Below are positions 24,314 through 32,750 of a DNA stretch of 36,592 nucleotides, piece by piece. Under the pieces are notes generated by a model, which made no database searches, was not told the origin of the DNA, and saw nothing but the letters and a program-made list of their open reading frames with translations. Origin of the DNA: a bacterium (GTDB taxonomy: Bacteria; Planctomycetota; SZUA-567). The stretch lies in NCBI GenBank assembly GCA_003249795.1, contig QKHZ01000134.1, forward strand, positions 1 through 36,592, in the 5' to 3' direction. Each line of letters starts with the position of its first letter. The first letter of the stretch is position 1. Made by a program: the position numbers and the translations under genes.

Positions 24314-24667
24314 TTATGTCAGGGATTCGCTGCAATTTTGATATTTTTTGTCGCGTTCGAGTGTCGCCGATGTCAGTTCATTGATTTGCGGATGCTTTAC
24401 GTCTGCAAGAGTCGGATCGATTGGCAGGTTCAGGATAAAGTCCGGTAGTTCAAGCAGGTCGTCGATTTCAGCGAGATTGCCGTTCAGCCACGCAAGATTC
24501 TGTCTCAATGACCGGATCTGTTTGCGATACCGCTTGCACATCCAGATTGCATGGGTCAGGCGTTTTCTGGTGGATTCACGCTGTTCAATAAACTGGGTCA
24601 GCCGAGTCATCCGTTTCGTATCGGCATTAGCATGAGGCATATCTGTATGATTTTCAAACGAACACAT
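24314..24667 (-). CDS. Small coiled-coil protein of unknown function
   Basis: A 117-residue protein that I do not recognise. AAGGAG stands 9 bases before ATG 24667, which supports a real gene. Residues about 22-72 are rich in Arg, Lys, Gln and Leu with heptad-like spacing (FIEQRESTRKRL through RSLRQNLAWLNGNLAEIDDLLEL), so a short coiled coil is likely. No signal peptide or membrane segment is present. The gene ends 26 bases before larE on the same strand and is probably co-transcribed with it. It is divergent from the FliA-type sigma gene across a 204-base AT-rich region. Confidence 0.6.
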   Translation of the reverse strand: MCSFENHTDMPHANADTKRMTRLTQFIEQRESTRKRLTHAIWMCKRYRKQIRSLRQNLAWLNGNLAEIDDLLELPDFILNLPIDPTLADVKHPQINELTSATLERDKKYQNCSESLT

Positions 24668-24759
24668 GTTATTGATCTCCTTGATACAACATGTAGAATA
24701 CGATGGAAGTTGAATTTGTCAATCATGTAAAATGCAGTTTTTGCGATTTAAGTAGCAGA

Positions 24760-24773
24760 AATCTTGAAAGATT
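24760..24773. promoter_or_regulatory. Inverted repeat AATCTT-GA-AAGATT in a divergent promoter region
   Basis: Perfect 6-base arms with a 2-base centre, located midway between the divergent coiled-coil gene and the sigma-factor gene, about 40 bases upstream of the predicted -35 of the latter. It could be an operator for either direction. It is AT-rich, so chance symmetry is possible. Confidence 0.3.
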
Positions 24774-24813
24774 CCCACTATGACCGGAAAGTAGAAAGAT
24801 AGAGGTTATTCTC

Positions 24814-24843
24814 TTGCGAGTGTCTGCCGATATAAACTAGAAT
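24814..24843 (+). promoter_or_regulatory. Candidate promoter of the sigma-factor gene, with overlapping sigma-28-like -10
   Basis: TTGCGA (24814-24819), an 18-base spacer and TAGAAT (24838-24843) resemble a sigma-70 promoter. Inside the spacer is GCCGATAT (24826-24833), one base away from the GCCGATAA -10 box recognised by FliA-type sigma factors. The matching TAAA -35 is poor. Either element would place the start 20-40 bases before ATG 24872. Confidence 0.4.
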
Positions 24844-24871
24844 ACGGCTATCGTAATGAAAGAGGTGAGGT

Positions 24872-25609
24872 ATGGAGGAATATGCCGAGTTGTGGTCACG
24901 CTACCTGGAGGGTGATCGACAGGCGTATGAAGAGTTGGTAGATGCGTATTTGCCGCTGGTCAAGGTAACCGTCGGGCGGATGGCGGTGCGTATTCCGACG
25001 TATATCTCGCGTGAAGACCTTCTTTCTGCCGGATCGATGGGGTTGCTTTCGGCAATTGAGCGCTATGATCCCGAGCGTGAAGCGAAGTTCACCAGTTATG
25101 CCATAACCCGGATTCGTGGCGCAATTCTGGACGAGTTGCGTCATCACGATGTGTTGGGGCGCGTGACGCGTGAGCGTGTGACCCGCATCCAGCAGGCAGA
25201 GGCAGAGCTGCAAAGCAGTGACGAAGAAGCCACTCCGGAAAAGATCGCCGAAACCGCCGGAATGACTGAAGACGAGTATTGGGACGCGGTTCTGGGGCTA
25301 CAGGCATCACGGCGGATCAGCCTGTCGGAAGTTGCCGAAGACGGCGAGCACACGCTTGCGGACCTGATCGCGAGCCGGTTTTCCGATAAACCCGGCGAAA
25401 AAATGGAACTGGAAGAAGTCATCGAATTGGTCAATACCTGGCTGACGGAAAAAGAGAAGTTTTTAGTGGTACTCTATTACAAAGAAGAACTTACATTAAA
25501 AGAAATCGGCATCATTATGGACGTTTCCGAGAGCCGGGTCTGCCAGATGCATACGGCAATGACGACCCGCATACGAAAAAAGTTGGAAAAAATAGGAATT
25601 TTATTTTAG
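24872..25609 (+). CDS. fliA: RNA polymerase sigma factor, FliA/WhiG (sigma-28) type
   Basis: A 245-residue group 3 sigma factor. Region 2 spans about 18-95 and holds the core-binding and -10 recognition sequences (REDLLSAGSMGLLSAIERYDPEREAKFTSYAITRIRGAILDELR, residues 47-90). Region 3 runs about 97-155 and region 4, with the -35-binding helix-turn-helix TLKEIGIIMDVSESRVCQMHTAM (208-230), closes the protein. FliA directs late flagellar and chemotaxis genes in motile bacteria. GAGGTGAGGT before the ATG is a good ribosome binding site. The FlgM-like gene downstream supports the FliA call. No flagellar structural gene is in the window. Confidence 0.92.
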   Translation: MEEYAELWSRYLEGDRQAYEELVDAYLPLVKVTVGRMAVRIPTYISREDLLSAGSMGLLSAIERYDPEREAKFTSYAITRIRGAILDELRHHDVLGRVTRERVTRIQQAEAELQSSDEEATPEKIAETAGMTEDEYWDAVLGLQASRRISLSEVAEDGEHTLADLIASRFSDKPGEKMELEEVIELVNTWLTEKEKFLVVLYYKEELTLKEIGIIMDVSESRVCQMHTAMTTRIRKKLEKIGILF

Positions 25610-25746
25610 ATTCGGATACAATTGGTCGATAGAGATACCATGGAATTGCCGGATCGGCTTGCAGCGACGTACTTGGGGGAGATGGTCGCGCAGGATTGGT
25701 TCTGATCCGGTGGGTTTCCACACACAGAGGAAGCAAGGAGGACGCC

Positions 25747-26019
25747 GTGGTTGACCACATTGGTGGTGTAGGGGGCGCTGGTGGCAGTATTCCCGCCAGA
25801 AAGCTGAAAAACGTTTATCAGACAAATCAGCCTGCGCAAGGTACGGATTCGGTGGAGCTTTCCTCCGGAGTCCGCAACGTCAGCAGTGTCGAAGCTGCGC
25901 GGATGGAGAAGCTCGAGGCGATCCGCAAGGCCGTGGCTGACGGGACGTATCTGACCGACGAAAAGCTGGGTGCTGCGCTGGACAAGGCAATCGATTCCGT
26001 TGCCAAAGAAACCCGCTGA
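25747..26019 (+). CDS. flgM: FlgM-like anti-sigma-28 factor
   Basis: A 90-residue protein matching the FlgM pattern: a disordered Gly/Ala-rich N-terminal half, then DSVELSSGVRNVSS, then RMEKLEAIRKAVADGTYLTDEKLGAALDKAID. The last stretch contains the sigma-28-binding helices of FlgM. FlgM holds FliA inactive until the flagellar hook is finished and FlgM is exported. The start GTG 25747 has AAGGAGG six bases upstream, which is better than any ATG. The gene lies 137 bases after fliA on the same strand, a natural regulator/anti-regulator pair. The family match is by motif and context; overall similarity in this family is always low. Confidence 0.8.
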   Translation: MVDHIGGVGGAGGSIPARKLKNVYQTNQPAQGTDSVELSSGVRNVSSVEAARMEKLEAIRKAVADGTYLTDEKLGAALDKAIDSVAKETR

Positions 26020-26497
26020 ACACAATCAGACAGAGCCTGAAACGACTGACGCCGATGCTTTGCCGCCGCTTGACGACGCAGGGCAGGTGGCTGACGCCCA
26101 AGGGGCGGACGCGTTGCAGGAGCCGGTACTGAGTGACAGGCGCTGGCAGCAGTTGAAAAATCGGTTGTCAGGGTCGAAGTTCCGCAGTCGGTTTCAGTTG
26201 CGCGGCAAAGAGCTGGATTATCTCCGGCAAAAAGGAATGCCCACGATCACGCGCCATGCGCGTGATTTTGTTTTGTCCCGCCTGTCTGTGATTGATCCTG
26301 ACAAAGACGGCAAGCAGACGCCGATGCGCGGGCATCCGGTATTTATCGCCCAGCACGCGACAGCGACCTGTTGCCGCGGCTGCATCGCCAAGTGGCACCA
26401 CATCCCAACCGCGCGCCCACTAACCGACCAAGAACAAGCCTACCTCGTCGACGTGATCCGAAGGTGGATTGAGGAACAGGCAAAGGACTCAGAATAA
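25970..26497 (+). CDS. DUF4186 family protein
   Basis: A protein of up to 175 residues whose C-terminal 120 residues (about 56-170) match DUF4186. The core is RFQLRGKELDYLRQKG, ITRHARDFVLSRL, then GKQTPMRGHPVFIAQHATATCCRGCIAKWHHIP. Residues H129, C134, C135, C138 and H143 form a likely metal-binding site. The function of the family is not established. The first 50 residues are Ala/Asp/Pro-rich and poorly conserved. The GTG at 25970 overlaps flgM by 50 bases. A TTG at 26000 or a GTG near residue 40 are other possible starts, and none has a strong ribosome binding site. Translation is probably coupled to flgM. Confidence 0.8.
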   Translation: MLRWTRQSIPLPKKPAEHNQTEPETTDADALPPLDDAGQVADAQGADALQEPVLSDRRWQQLKNRLSGSKFRSRFQLRGKELDYLRQKGMPTITRHARDFVLSRLSVIDPDKDGKQTPMRGHPVFIAQHATATCCRGCIAKWHHIPTARPLTDQEQAYLVDVIRRWIEEQAKDSE

Positions 26498-26499
26498 AA

Positions 26500-26865
26500 A
26501 TGAGTAATGATGACAATCCAAGTGAGATTCTTTTTAAGCCGAAAGTACTCAATTCAATATTGATTAGCTATGTTATCGCAAATCTTTTCTTCATGGTCTT
26601 GACTATTTGTGCTGCACACGAAAATTTTTTGTCGCTGCAATGCTATCTACAGCTTGGGCTGCTTGCGTTTATTCCGTATTTCTTTTCTGATCCCGTAAGG
26701 ATAATTGATGTTGTTGTTATATTGGTGCTGTTTGGGATGGTCGTTGGTCCGATTTATGCAGTTTCAAGAGCCAATGCGCATGGCTGCATCGATATATTTG
26801 TGATGACATGTTGCTTTATGCTGTGGTTCCTTTGCGCGTTAGCGGTAGCCTGTGTCGGTGTATGA
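26500..26865 (+). CDS. Small four-helix membrane protein of unknown function
   Basis: A 121-residue hydrophobic protein with four predicted membrane segments (about 17-39, 45-63, 66-88 and 97-120). I do not recognise a family. It starts 2 bases after the DUF4186 stop without a Shine-Dalgarno, which would need translational coupling. The sequence is visibly richer in A and T than its neighbours, as is the facing gene at 26931-27227. That may mark recently acquired DNA. Confidence 0.55.
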   Translation: MSNDDNPSEILFKPKVLNSILISYVIANLFFMVLTICAAHENFLSLQCYLQLGLLAFIPYFFSDPVRIIDVVVILVLFGMVVGPIYAVSRANAHGCIDIFVMTCCFMLWFLCALAVACVGV

Positions 26866-26892
26866 CGGTGATTCGCAGTCGTGTTCATGCAT

Positions 26893-26913
26893 AGCAGATG
26901 ATCGTATCATGCT
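26893..26913. terminator. Hairpin between convergent genes, possible terminator
   Basis: ATGAT-CGT-ATCAT with an outer AGC/GCT pair and a small bulge lies between two convergent genes (26866-26930). It lacks a U-tract on either strand, so a terminator role is only suggested by position. Confidence 0.25.
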
Positions 26914-26930
26914 TGTTAGCGGCTGAGGTA

Positions 26931-27227
26931 TTAGGTGTTTATCGACTTTCTGGATTTCCCAAGAACTATAATAACAGCAATGAGGCTATAGATAAGCCCC
27001 CAGAATATCCCAACAACTTGATATGGTAACTCGACAAGATCAGGCAAATTGTATTTGTTTTGATACCAGATAAATAGACTGCGCGGGAAATCGAGAACTG
27101 CTTTAATGTTTGGATATGAGAATTCGTGATTCCAGACCCAGTCCACGATGAATTCCGTGTGCATAAAATATCCGACCGTAAAAACAATACAAAACGTCAT
27201 GAGAGTTCGCTTTGTGATTTGCTGCAT
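26931..27227 (-). CDS. Small two-helix membrane protein of unknown function
   Basis: A 98-residue protein with two predicted membrane helices, about 5-25 and 68-92. The loop between them is rich in Trp, Phe, Tyr and Pro (including DWVWNHEFSYPNIKAVLDF). I do not recognise a family. GAGGA precedes ATG 27227 at normal spacing, so I prefer this start over a longer open frame to 27329 that would overlap the upstream gene. It begins 22 bases after the HPr-domain gene stop, so it probably ends that operon. Base composition is AT-richer than the operon above it. Confidence 0.6.
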   Translation of the reverse strand: MQQITKRTLMTFCIVFTVGYFMHTEFIVDWVWNHEFSYPNIKAVLDFPRSLFIWYQNKYNLPDLVELPYQVVGIFWGLIYSLIAVIIVLGKSRKSINT

Positions 27228-27249
27228 ATGATTCCTCGTGTGAAGAATG

Positions 27250-28836
27250 TCAGCGGCGGAGATAGGAGAGGGCTTTGGGAAGGGCGATGTTGTTGCCGAA
27301 GTCGTCTTCGCCGTAGCCGTGTTCGGCAAGGCATCTCAGATCCTTCAGCACCCGCTCGTCACCGATAAACGTGACGCAGATGTCCGCCTCGATATCGATC
27401 TTGCCCGTCGCCAGAAGCCGCTGGATTTCGTCGAGTGCAAACTGCGTCAGTGGCGCGCCTTCCGTCGGCGTCATGTCCGGAAGCTGCACCGGACGCTCGT
27501 ACAAAACAATTTTCCCGGCTGCGGCCAGATTCAAAATGACCTGCAGGATCGCGTCCATGAAATCGTTCTGCACCGACGCCGGGATCGCCACATTCATGTG
27601 TGAGATCTCTTCGGCGAGTTTCCTGCGCTTGGCGGCGTTGATGTGTTCGTTTGCGCGGAAGAGGTCGAGCGGATAAGACGCGTCGTACTCCTCGCCCATC
27701 ATCTCCATCCGCACTTCACTGCCGTAGTGGCCGACGATCTTTGCCACCAGTGTCGACGGCCGCACGTGGAAGCCCCGGTAGCGCGGCACCGGTACATCAA
27801 TCCGCCCGATCTTCGCGTAGCGCTTGAGCATCCCCTGACACAAACTCTGTGCACTCTTCAGATACCGCGAGGCATACCGCAGGCTGTACTCATACAGCGT
27901 TTCAAGCAGGACATCGGGGTTCACGAGTGACGAGAGCAGGCTTTCGGCGGTTGCGCTGTTTTCGTCCATGTGGCGCTCATAGTAGTGGATCATTTGCGTG
28001 GCCGCTTCCATCAGGTGGAAGATCATCGAGATGTGTCCGCGCAGGGTCGGCAGGTCTTCATCCAGCGACTCGGTGTCGGTATCGCTGATAAAGGTGTCGT
28101 ACAGCGACTGCAGGTTATGAAACCGCAGCTCAAGATTGCGCACCGAGCTTTCGCACAACGGGTCGGGGATATAGTCGCGGTGTTCCAGTCGCCGTGCGCG
28201 TGCAGCCAGAGCCAGAATATCTCCGTCGACGGCGGTGTTCAGAAAGGCCGTAGCCAGGTGCGTTGCGGTTTCCTCTGCGGAGATCACCCTGCGGCGGTTG
28301 CGGTCATTGGGCAGCCTTCCTGGGGGAAGGTCTTCCTTGAAGTCTTCTGTTTTGAGTTTATGGTCCGGCGTATCGATACTCAGCATTTTTGCTTCTGTGT
28401 GGAGCCGACAGGAAAGCTGCTCAAGGATCGTGCCACAGAAGCAGAGCGCGTCGCGTGCGGCGCTGTGGATGTCGCCCTCAACCGGAAGCAGACGGTACAA
28501 GTCGATCGAATGGTGAAGGTGAAGTAGTGTGTAGCCGAGGCGTGCGTAGAGTTTCAGGGCGGCGACCAGATGCCGGAAGTTGTGCCACTGGCAGTTGTTT
28601 CTGCAGCCGTAAGCGTCCAGTAGTTCGACAAGTTGTGCCGACTCCGCCAGCAGGATTCCCAAAAGCGGGCGAGTCATTACGGTTTCCTGCATGGCGCAGC
28701 GCTCGACATAAAGCGCAACTTCCAGAAGTTTTGCACCCCGTTTTTGTACCAAATCATGAAACGCCTGCTCGTCGACCGGCGGCGGCGGGGGTGGCACGAT
28801 CACCTCTGGATCAATCACCTCGTCTGGTGTATCCAT
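27250..28836 (-). CDS. Large protein with an embedded HPr-like phosphocarrier domain
   Basis: A 528-residue soluble protein without signal peptide. Residues 1-20 end in a run of six prolines, and 25-340 are largely helical with many His and Cys residues and no family that I recognise. Residues about 350-450 resemble HPr of the phosphotransferase system: RGFHVRPSTLVAKIV places H357 at the position of the phospho-His (GxHxRP), and DASYPLDL places S387 near the regulatory Ser of HPr. A C-terminal segment (about 460-528) is separate. HPr itself is about 88 residues, so this is an HPr domain inside a bigger protein, probably regulatory rather than a sugar-uptake carrier. GGAAAG precedes the ATG. 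It lies 77 bases after the second TPR gene, in the same direction. Confidence 0.75.
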   Translation of the reverse strand: MDTPDEVIDPEVIVPPPPPPVDEQAFHDLVQKRGAKLLEVALYVERCAMQETVMTRPLLGILLAESAQLVELLDAYGCRNNCQWHNFRHLVAALKLYARLGYTLLHLHHSIDLYRLLPVEGDIHSAARDALCFCGTILEQLSCRLHTEAKMLSIDTPDHKLKTEDFKEDLPPGRLPNDRNRRRVISAEETATHLATAFLNTAVDGDILALAARARRLEHRDYIPDPLCESSVRNLELRFHNLQSLYDTFISDTDTESLDEDLPTLRGHISMIFHLMEAATQMIHYYERHMDENSATAESLLSSLVNPDVLLETLYEYSLRYASRYLKSAQSLCQGMLKRYAKIGRIDVPVPRYRGFHVRPSTLVAKIVGHYGSEVRMEMMGEEYDASYPLDLFRANEHINAAKRRKLAEEISHMNVAIPASVQNDFMDAILQVILNLAAAGKIVLYERPVQLPDMTPTEGAPLTQFALDEIQRLLATGKIDIEADICVTFIGDERVLKDLRCLAEHGYGEDDFGNNIALPKALSYLRR

Positions 28837-28913
28837 ATACGACTTTCCGTTATTTGCCCTGCTTTTATTATCAGCGGCAACGGAAATAGGGCAAGGTAAA
28901 AGCTGCGGGTTTT

Positions 28914-31900
28914 CTACCGGTTTTTAAAACGAATTGGATCTGTCTCTGCTTGCCTGATCTGGCGGCAGAACTCCATGTAATCCTTCCAATCGCCAATCAG
29001 GATCCGGAGGGCCGGGAAATCATACTCGCGCTCCAGCAGGACGTCGCCGTTTTCGACCCGCATGCACAGCCGGTAGGAGCCGAATTCCGATTTAAGAATG
29101 ATGGTGCGCGGCTGGCTTAGCACCTCCATGCGTTCCGGTATATGAATATAAAAACCTTCCAGAGCGGTTTGCGGGGCTTTGCGGTGAAAATCGGTATCGC
29201 GCCGGTTTTCATCCTTGTCCGGATACAGGTTTAGCGGAAGCAGCGGCATGCGCAGGGCGAGTGCGCCACCCGGCTCCTTGGTCAACCCGCCCAGCCGGCT
29301 TTCAAGTTCGTAGTCTTGGTTGGCTGAACCGTCTGCGAGGATATTGGTGACCAACTTTGTCGTGACGACATCGGCAAACAACAGGCGCATGTGGTCTTCG
29401 AAATTCTGGATCTTCATGTAAGTAGGTTGCTTTTGCAGATCTTCCAGTTCACTCACTTCTTCATCATAAACCCACCGATGTCCACTCATCTGGATGCCAT
29501 TGTCGGTAATACGGAATGTTGCTTTATAGCGGTTTTGTGTTTGTGACTCTTCGCTGCTTGGAAGGTTGAGAAAACGTCCGCCGTTATCGTCGATGATAAA
29601 CGCGGTCCCACCTTCCAGATGCTTCGGCACGCCAATTGGCGATGGATTTTTCGTTGTTGTGTCCAACCACCTGATTGCATTGTCGATCTCAACGCCCACA
29701 ATCCGGTCGGTAAAGTAGTCTGCAGACGGCATCGTCCAATCGGGTGCAGCCAGTCTTGATTCTGCTGGACGGCAAGCTGCATAGATGATTTTATACGGAA
29801 GATTTACCGGCGAGTTCCGCATTGCAGTGTTTTGTATTAATGTTGTTCCCAAAGGGACTGGTGGGTGTTTCATCAAGAATATGTAATCTGGTGCGGCAAT
29901 CGTCAGGCCTTTTTTTAGCAGTGCCATCAGCAAAATGTTCCGGTCGCCGCGTTTGGCGGCCATGATGTGGGACGCATTGCTGTATCGGCCTTCTGTACGG
30001 ATAAGATCGACGACTTGCTGTCTGAGGGTTTCAACCAAATGACTTGCTGGCATATGCTCTTTTATATGAGCCAGAATCGGGACATTGGGTTTGGTTCGTC
30101 CTAGATATTCGTTTTTCAGGATGTCGTTGACGTCGGACCACGTGCGCTTGCCGGAGATCTCGACAAAGGGAAGGCGTTCGTCGATATCGGTGCTGTCCTC
30201 TTCATGATCGGCGCGCGGCATGTTTTTGCCGGTCCATGTATAGATGACCCAGTCGTCCTGTTCCTCGCGCGAGAACTGAACCTGAGAACTGAGGTTGTGT
30301 GCGGAGAACTGGAACGGATACGACTTCGGCACGCGGATCACGTATTGCGAGAGCAGGAACGCTTCTTTCGTGTCGGGGCTGCGGAAATACCACTTGGGAA
30401 AACGGACAGACCGGTCAAACGGCGCGTCTGCCGTGTGCAGGTATTCGTATTCAACCGATGCGCCGATACTGAGCGCGGGCATCGTCAGCGAGTTTTCGTT
30501 CGGAAGACGCATCGGCTCGACCGTTTTTCCGTTCGGCAGCAGCGTCTGTGCCAGAAGAAGTTCACCGGCAAACCGCACCTTTCCGGCTTCCGTGACTCCA
30601 CTGGGGTGAAGCACTTTCTGCAGCTCATGCGTAAAGTTGGCGAATGAGCCGTCGGGATAGATTTCAAGCACGGTCTGGTCAATGAGACGCGCGGTGGTGC
30701 CGGGTAGTTTCATGTTGGCTGTGTTTTTCAATTGTTCTTCCGCAGATATTGCGTAGCGCGTCCAGAAGTCGTAAGCCGTCCCACTCAGCTTGCAGTACAG
30801 TCGGCGCAGGTTGTGGCGCTCGGGAGCAAGATCAAGCGCGCAGCCATATGACTTCAGAGCCGCCTCTTTATCGCCACGTCGGTATTGCACATCTCCCAGC
30901 ACCTGCCAGAAATCGGGATTGCGAGGATATGACGCGGTGGCGTTCTGCAGAGTCGCGAGCGCCTCAGCCGTCTGGTTCTGCAGAAGCTGGGTTTTGCCAA
31001 GTTCCAGAAGAAGAGCCGGATCGTCCGGGATGAGGGCGAGTCCTTCCTGTAGCGTTTTGATTGCGTTATCCGGATTTCCTGCGTTCTGCCATGCCCGTGC
31101 TTGCGGGACAAGAATCCGCGGATCGAGCGGCATATGCTTGCGAGCTTCGGCGTATGCAAGTGCGCAGTGGCCTGCGTCTTGTAGCTCAATCGCCAGCGTT
31201 GCTTCATGAAGATACGGTTGCGCGGCTGAGGGCAGCTCTTTTTTCATCGTCTCAATCCACAGGGCTGCCTGCTCATGCCACTTGCGGTCAAGTGCCATCC
31301 GGCAACGCAGGTCATGAAGCTCAGCCGCTTTTGGCCAGCGTTTTAGCAGAGTATCGATTTTCATAAGAGCCTGCTGAGTCCGGTTCTGGTCGATGTCGCG
31401 TTTTATTGCTGCCATGTGTCCGGGATAGAGGTCTGCTTTTAACAGATCTTGAATCAAGGTGTCGGCATTGCGGTCACGCAACAGCGGCGGCACATTCGGA
31501 TTGTTCAGCGCAATTCGGAGCGCGAGTGATTTCCAAACAGGAATTTTCTCTCCTGAATTCATACGTCGATCTATAATTTCGGAAGCCTGATCATAACATT
31601 TTACGGCAAGCAATTGCTCGGGGTCGAATGCGATGCTTCCATCGCTTGCGCGTTTAAATGTTATTGGCCAGCTTTCGGGTTTGGCCGTTTTTTCTTCTGG
31701 GGAAACGGATATCGGCAGCAGTGTTTTCGAGGTCGTATCCCAGTTGACCGAAGAGAGGGCGAAGCCGTTCATGTCGGTCAGGCGGATTGATGTGGCGTGG
31801 TCGGGAACGACCGGATGCAGCTTGAACAGGAAATGGTGGTTGCCCGCCTTTAGCGTCAGCTTCCATGCCTGCTCAACGCTGGACTCTTCTTCCAATCGGT

Positions 31901-32750
31901 TGACAACAAGAGGCGTATCGGCACCGTCAAGCCAGATCTTGGCAGCGCAGGCGGTGTCGATCCAGAGCAGCGCTTCTGTGTCGGTGCTGAGTACGCATTG
32001 GGTAAATGCGTAAACTTCGGCGTTGTTTGGCCAGACGCGGTGCCACGGCTCAAACGGTTCATTTAGCGATTGCACCGAAACCGGAATCCAGCCGGGGGTG
32101 TCCTTGTCTGCTGCTGCTGCCAGATCTATTTTCTTCTCTGGGTCAAACACGGTGTCGAAGTTGGCATGGACAAATTTCCCCCACGGCCCGCTGATCCACA
32201 GCGGCATGCATCCGCTTTGTTCAGCAAGGTCGACCGCTTTCTTCTGGTCTCCTGATTGTGAGGCAAGAATAGATAAAACACGCAGGGCAAGATTCTTGTC
32301 CGTTGCAGAGTGCGCGTCTGATTTCAGAATCGCCTGCAGATTGCTCTGTGATTTTTCCGGATGCTGCAGCAATGTCCACGATGAGGAGAGAGCAAGCCTC
32401 ATCCCTGCATCAGCCTGAATCGGATCATTCAAAGCAATTGTGATCCATTTTGAAAACCGCTCCTCCAGATCAGGAAGCATCGCCGCGGCTGTTACGTTAT
32501 TGTCTGCAGAGACAGTGACAGCGGTGGTTACGGCTTTGGCTTCAGCGTCAGCGACTGCCTCCTGTGCGTGTGCCGGGTTTGTTAAGCAAGGAGTTGCGGC
32601 GGTCACGAGAACGGAGATCAGTACGATGCGCAGTGTCCACAGCTTCCGTTTATTCAGCGTTGTTGTAGGCTGAAACCGGATTGTGGATGGCGTTTGGTTG
32701 CCGTCATAATGAAGTTGATTGTTGGATGCAGAAAAACGCGATGGCGTCAT
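28914..32750 (-). CDS. Exported TPR / DUF3857 protein with degenerate transglutaminase-like domain
   Basis: A 1278-residue protein. A charged stretch then hydrophobic segment (about 33-62, ending AHA) is a likely signal peptide after a 32-residue leader. A helical region, a PA14/jelly-roll-like part (about 185-335) and TPR repeats (about 455-655) come next, followed by DUF3857 (about 685-880) and a transglutaminase-like domain (about 890-1040). In place of the usual RxGDCKDK the sequence reads KRGDRN (934-938), so the catalytic Cys and three following residues are lost. The His position is D1015; the Asp (D1030 in RWLDTT) remains. It should therefore bind rather than cleave or crosslink. ATG 32750 overlaps the stop of its paralogue by 4 bases, and a longer frame to 32975 lies inside that gene. 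Confidence 0.85.
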   Translation of the reverse strand: MTPSRFSASNNQLHYDGNQTPSTIRFQPTTTLNKRKLWTLRIVLISVLVTAATPCLTNPAHAQEAVADAEAKAVTTAVTVSADNNVTAAAMLPDLEERFSKWITIALNDPIQADAGMRLALSSSWTLLQHPEKSQSNLQAILKSDAHSATDKNLALRVLSILASQSGDQKKAVDLAEQSGCMPLWISGPWGKFVHANFDTVFDPEKKIDLAAAADKDTPGWIPVSVQSLNEPFEPWHRVWPNNAEVYAFTQCVLSTDTEALLWIDTACAAKIWLDGADTPLVVNRLEEESSVEQAWKLTLKAGNHHFLFKLHPVVPDHATSIRLTDMNGFALSSVNWDTTSKTLLPISVSPEEKTAKPESWPITFKRASDGSIAFDPEQLLAVKCYDQASEIIDRRMNSGEKIPVWKSLALRIALNNPNVPPLLRDRNADTLIQDLLKADLYPGHMAAIKRDIDQNRTQQALMKIDTLLKRWPKAAELHDLRCRMALDRKWHEQAALWIETMKKELPSAAQPYLHEATLAIELQDAGHCALAYAEARKHMPLDPRILVPQARAWQNAGNPDNAIKTLQEGLALIPDDPALLLELGKTQLLQNQTAEALATLQNATASYPRNPDFWQVLGDVQYRRGDKEAALKSYGCALDLAPERHNLRRLYCKLSGTAYDFWTRYAISAEEQLKNTANMKLPGTTARLIDQTVLEIYPDGSFANFTHELQKVLHPSGVTEAGKVRFAGELLLAQTLLPNGKTVEPMRLPNENSLTMPALSIGASVEYEYLHTADAPFDRSVRFPKWYFRSPDTKEAFLLSQYVIRVPKSYPFQFSAHNLSSQVQFSREEQDDWVIYTWTGKNMPRADHEEDSTDIDERLPFVEISGKRTWSDVNDILKNEYLGRTKPNVPILAHIKEHMPASHLVETLRQQVVDLIRTEGRYSNASHIMAAKRGDRNILLMALLKKGLTIAAPDYIFLMKHPPVPLGTTLIQNTAMRNSPVNLPYKIIYAACRPAESRLAAPDWTMPSADYFTDRIVGVEIDNAIRWLDTTTKNPSPIGVPKHLEGGTAFIIDDNGGRFLNLPSSEESQTQNRYKATFRITDNGIQMSGHRWVYDEEVSELEDLQKQPTYMKIQNFEDHMRLLFADVVTTKLVTNILADGSANQDYELESRLGGLTKEPGGALALRMPLLPLNLYPDKDENRRDTDFHRKAPQTALEGFYIHIPERMEVLSQPRTIILKSEFGSYRLCMRVENGDVLLEREYDFPALRILIGDWKDYMEFCRQIRQAETDPIRFKNR

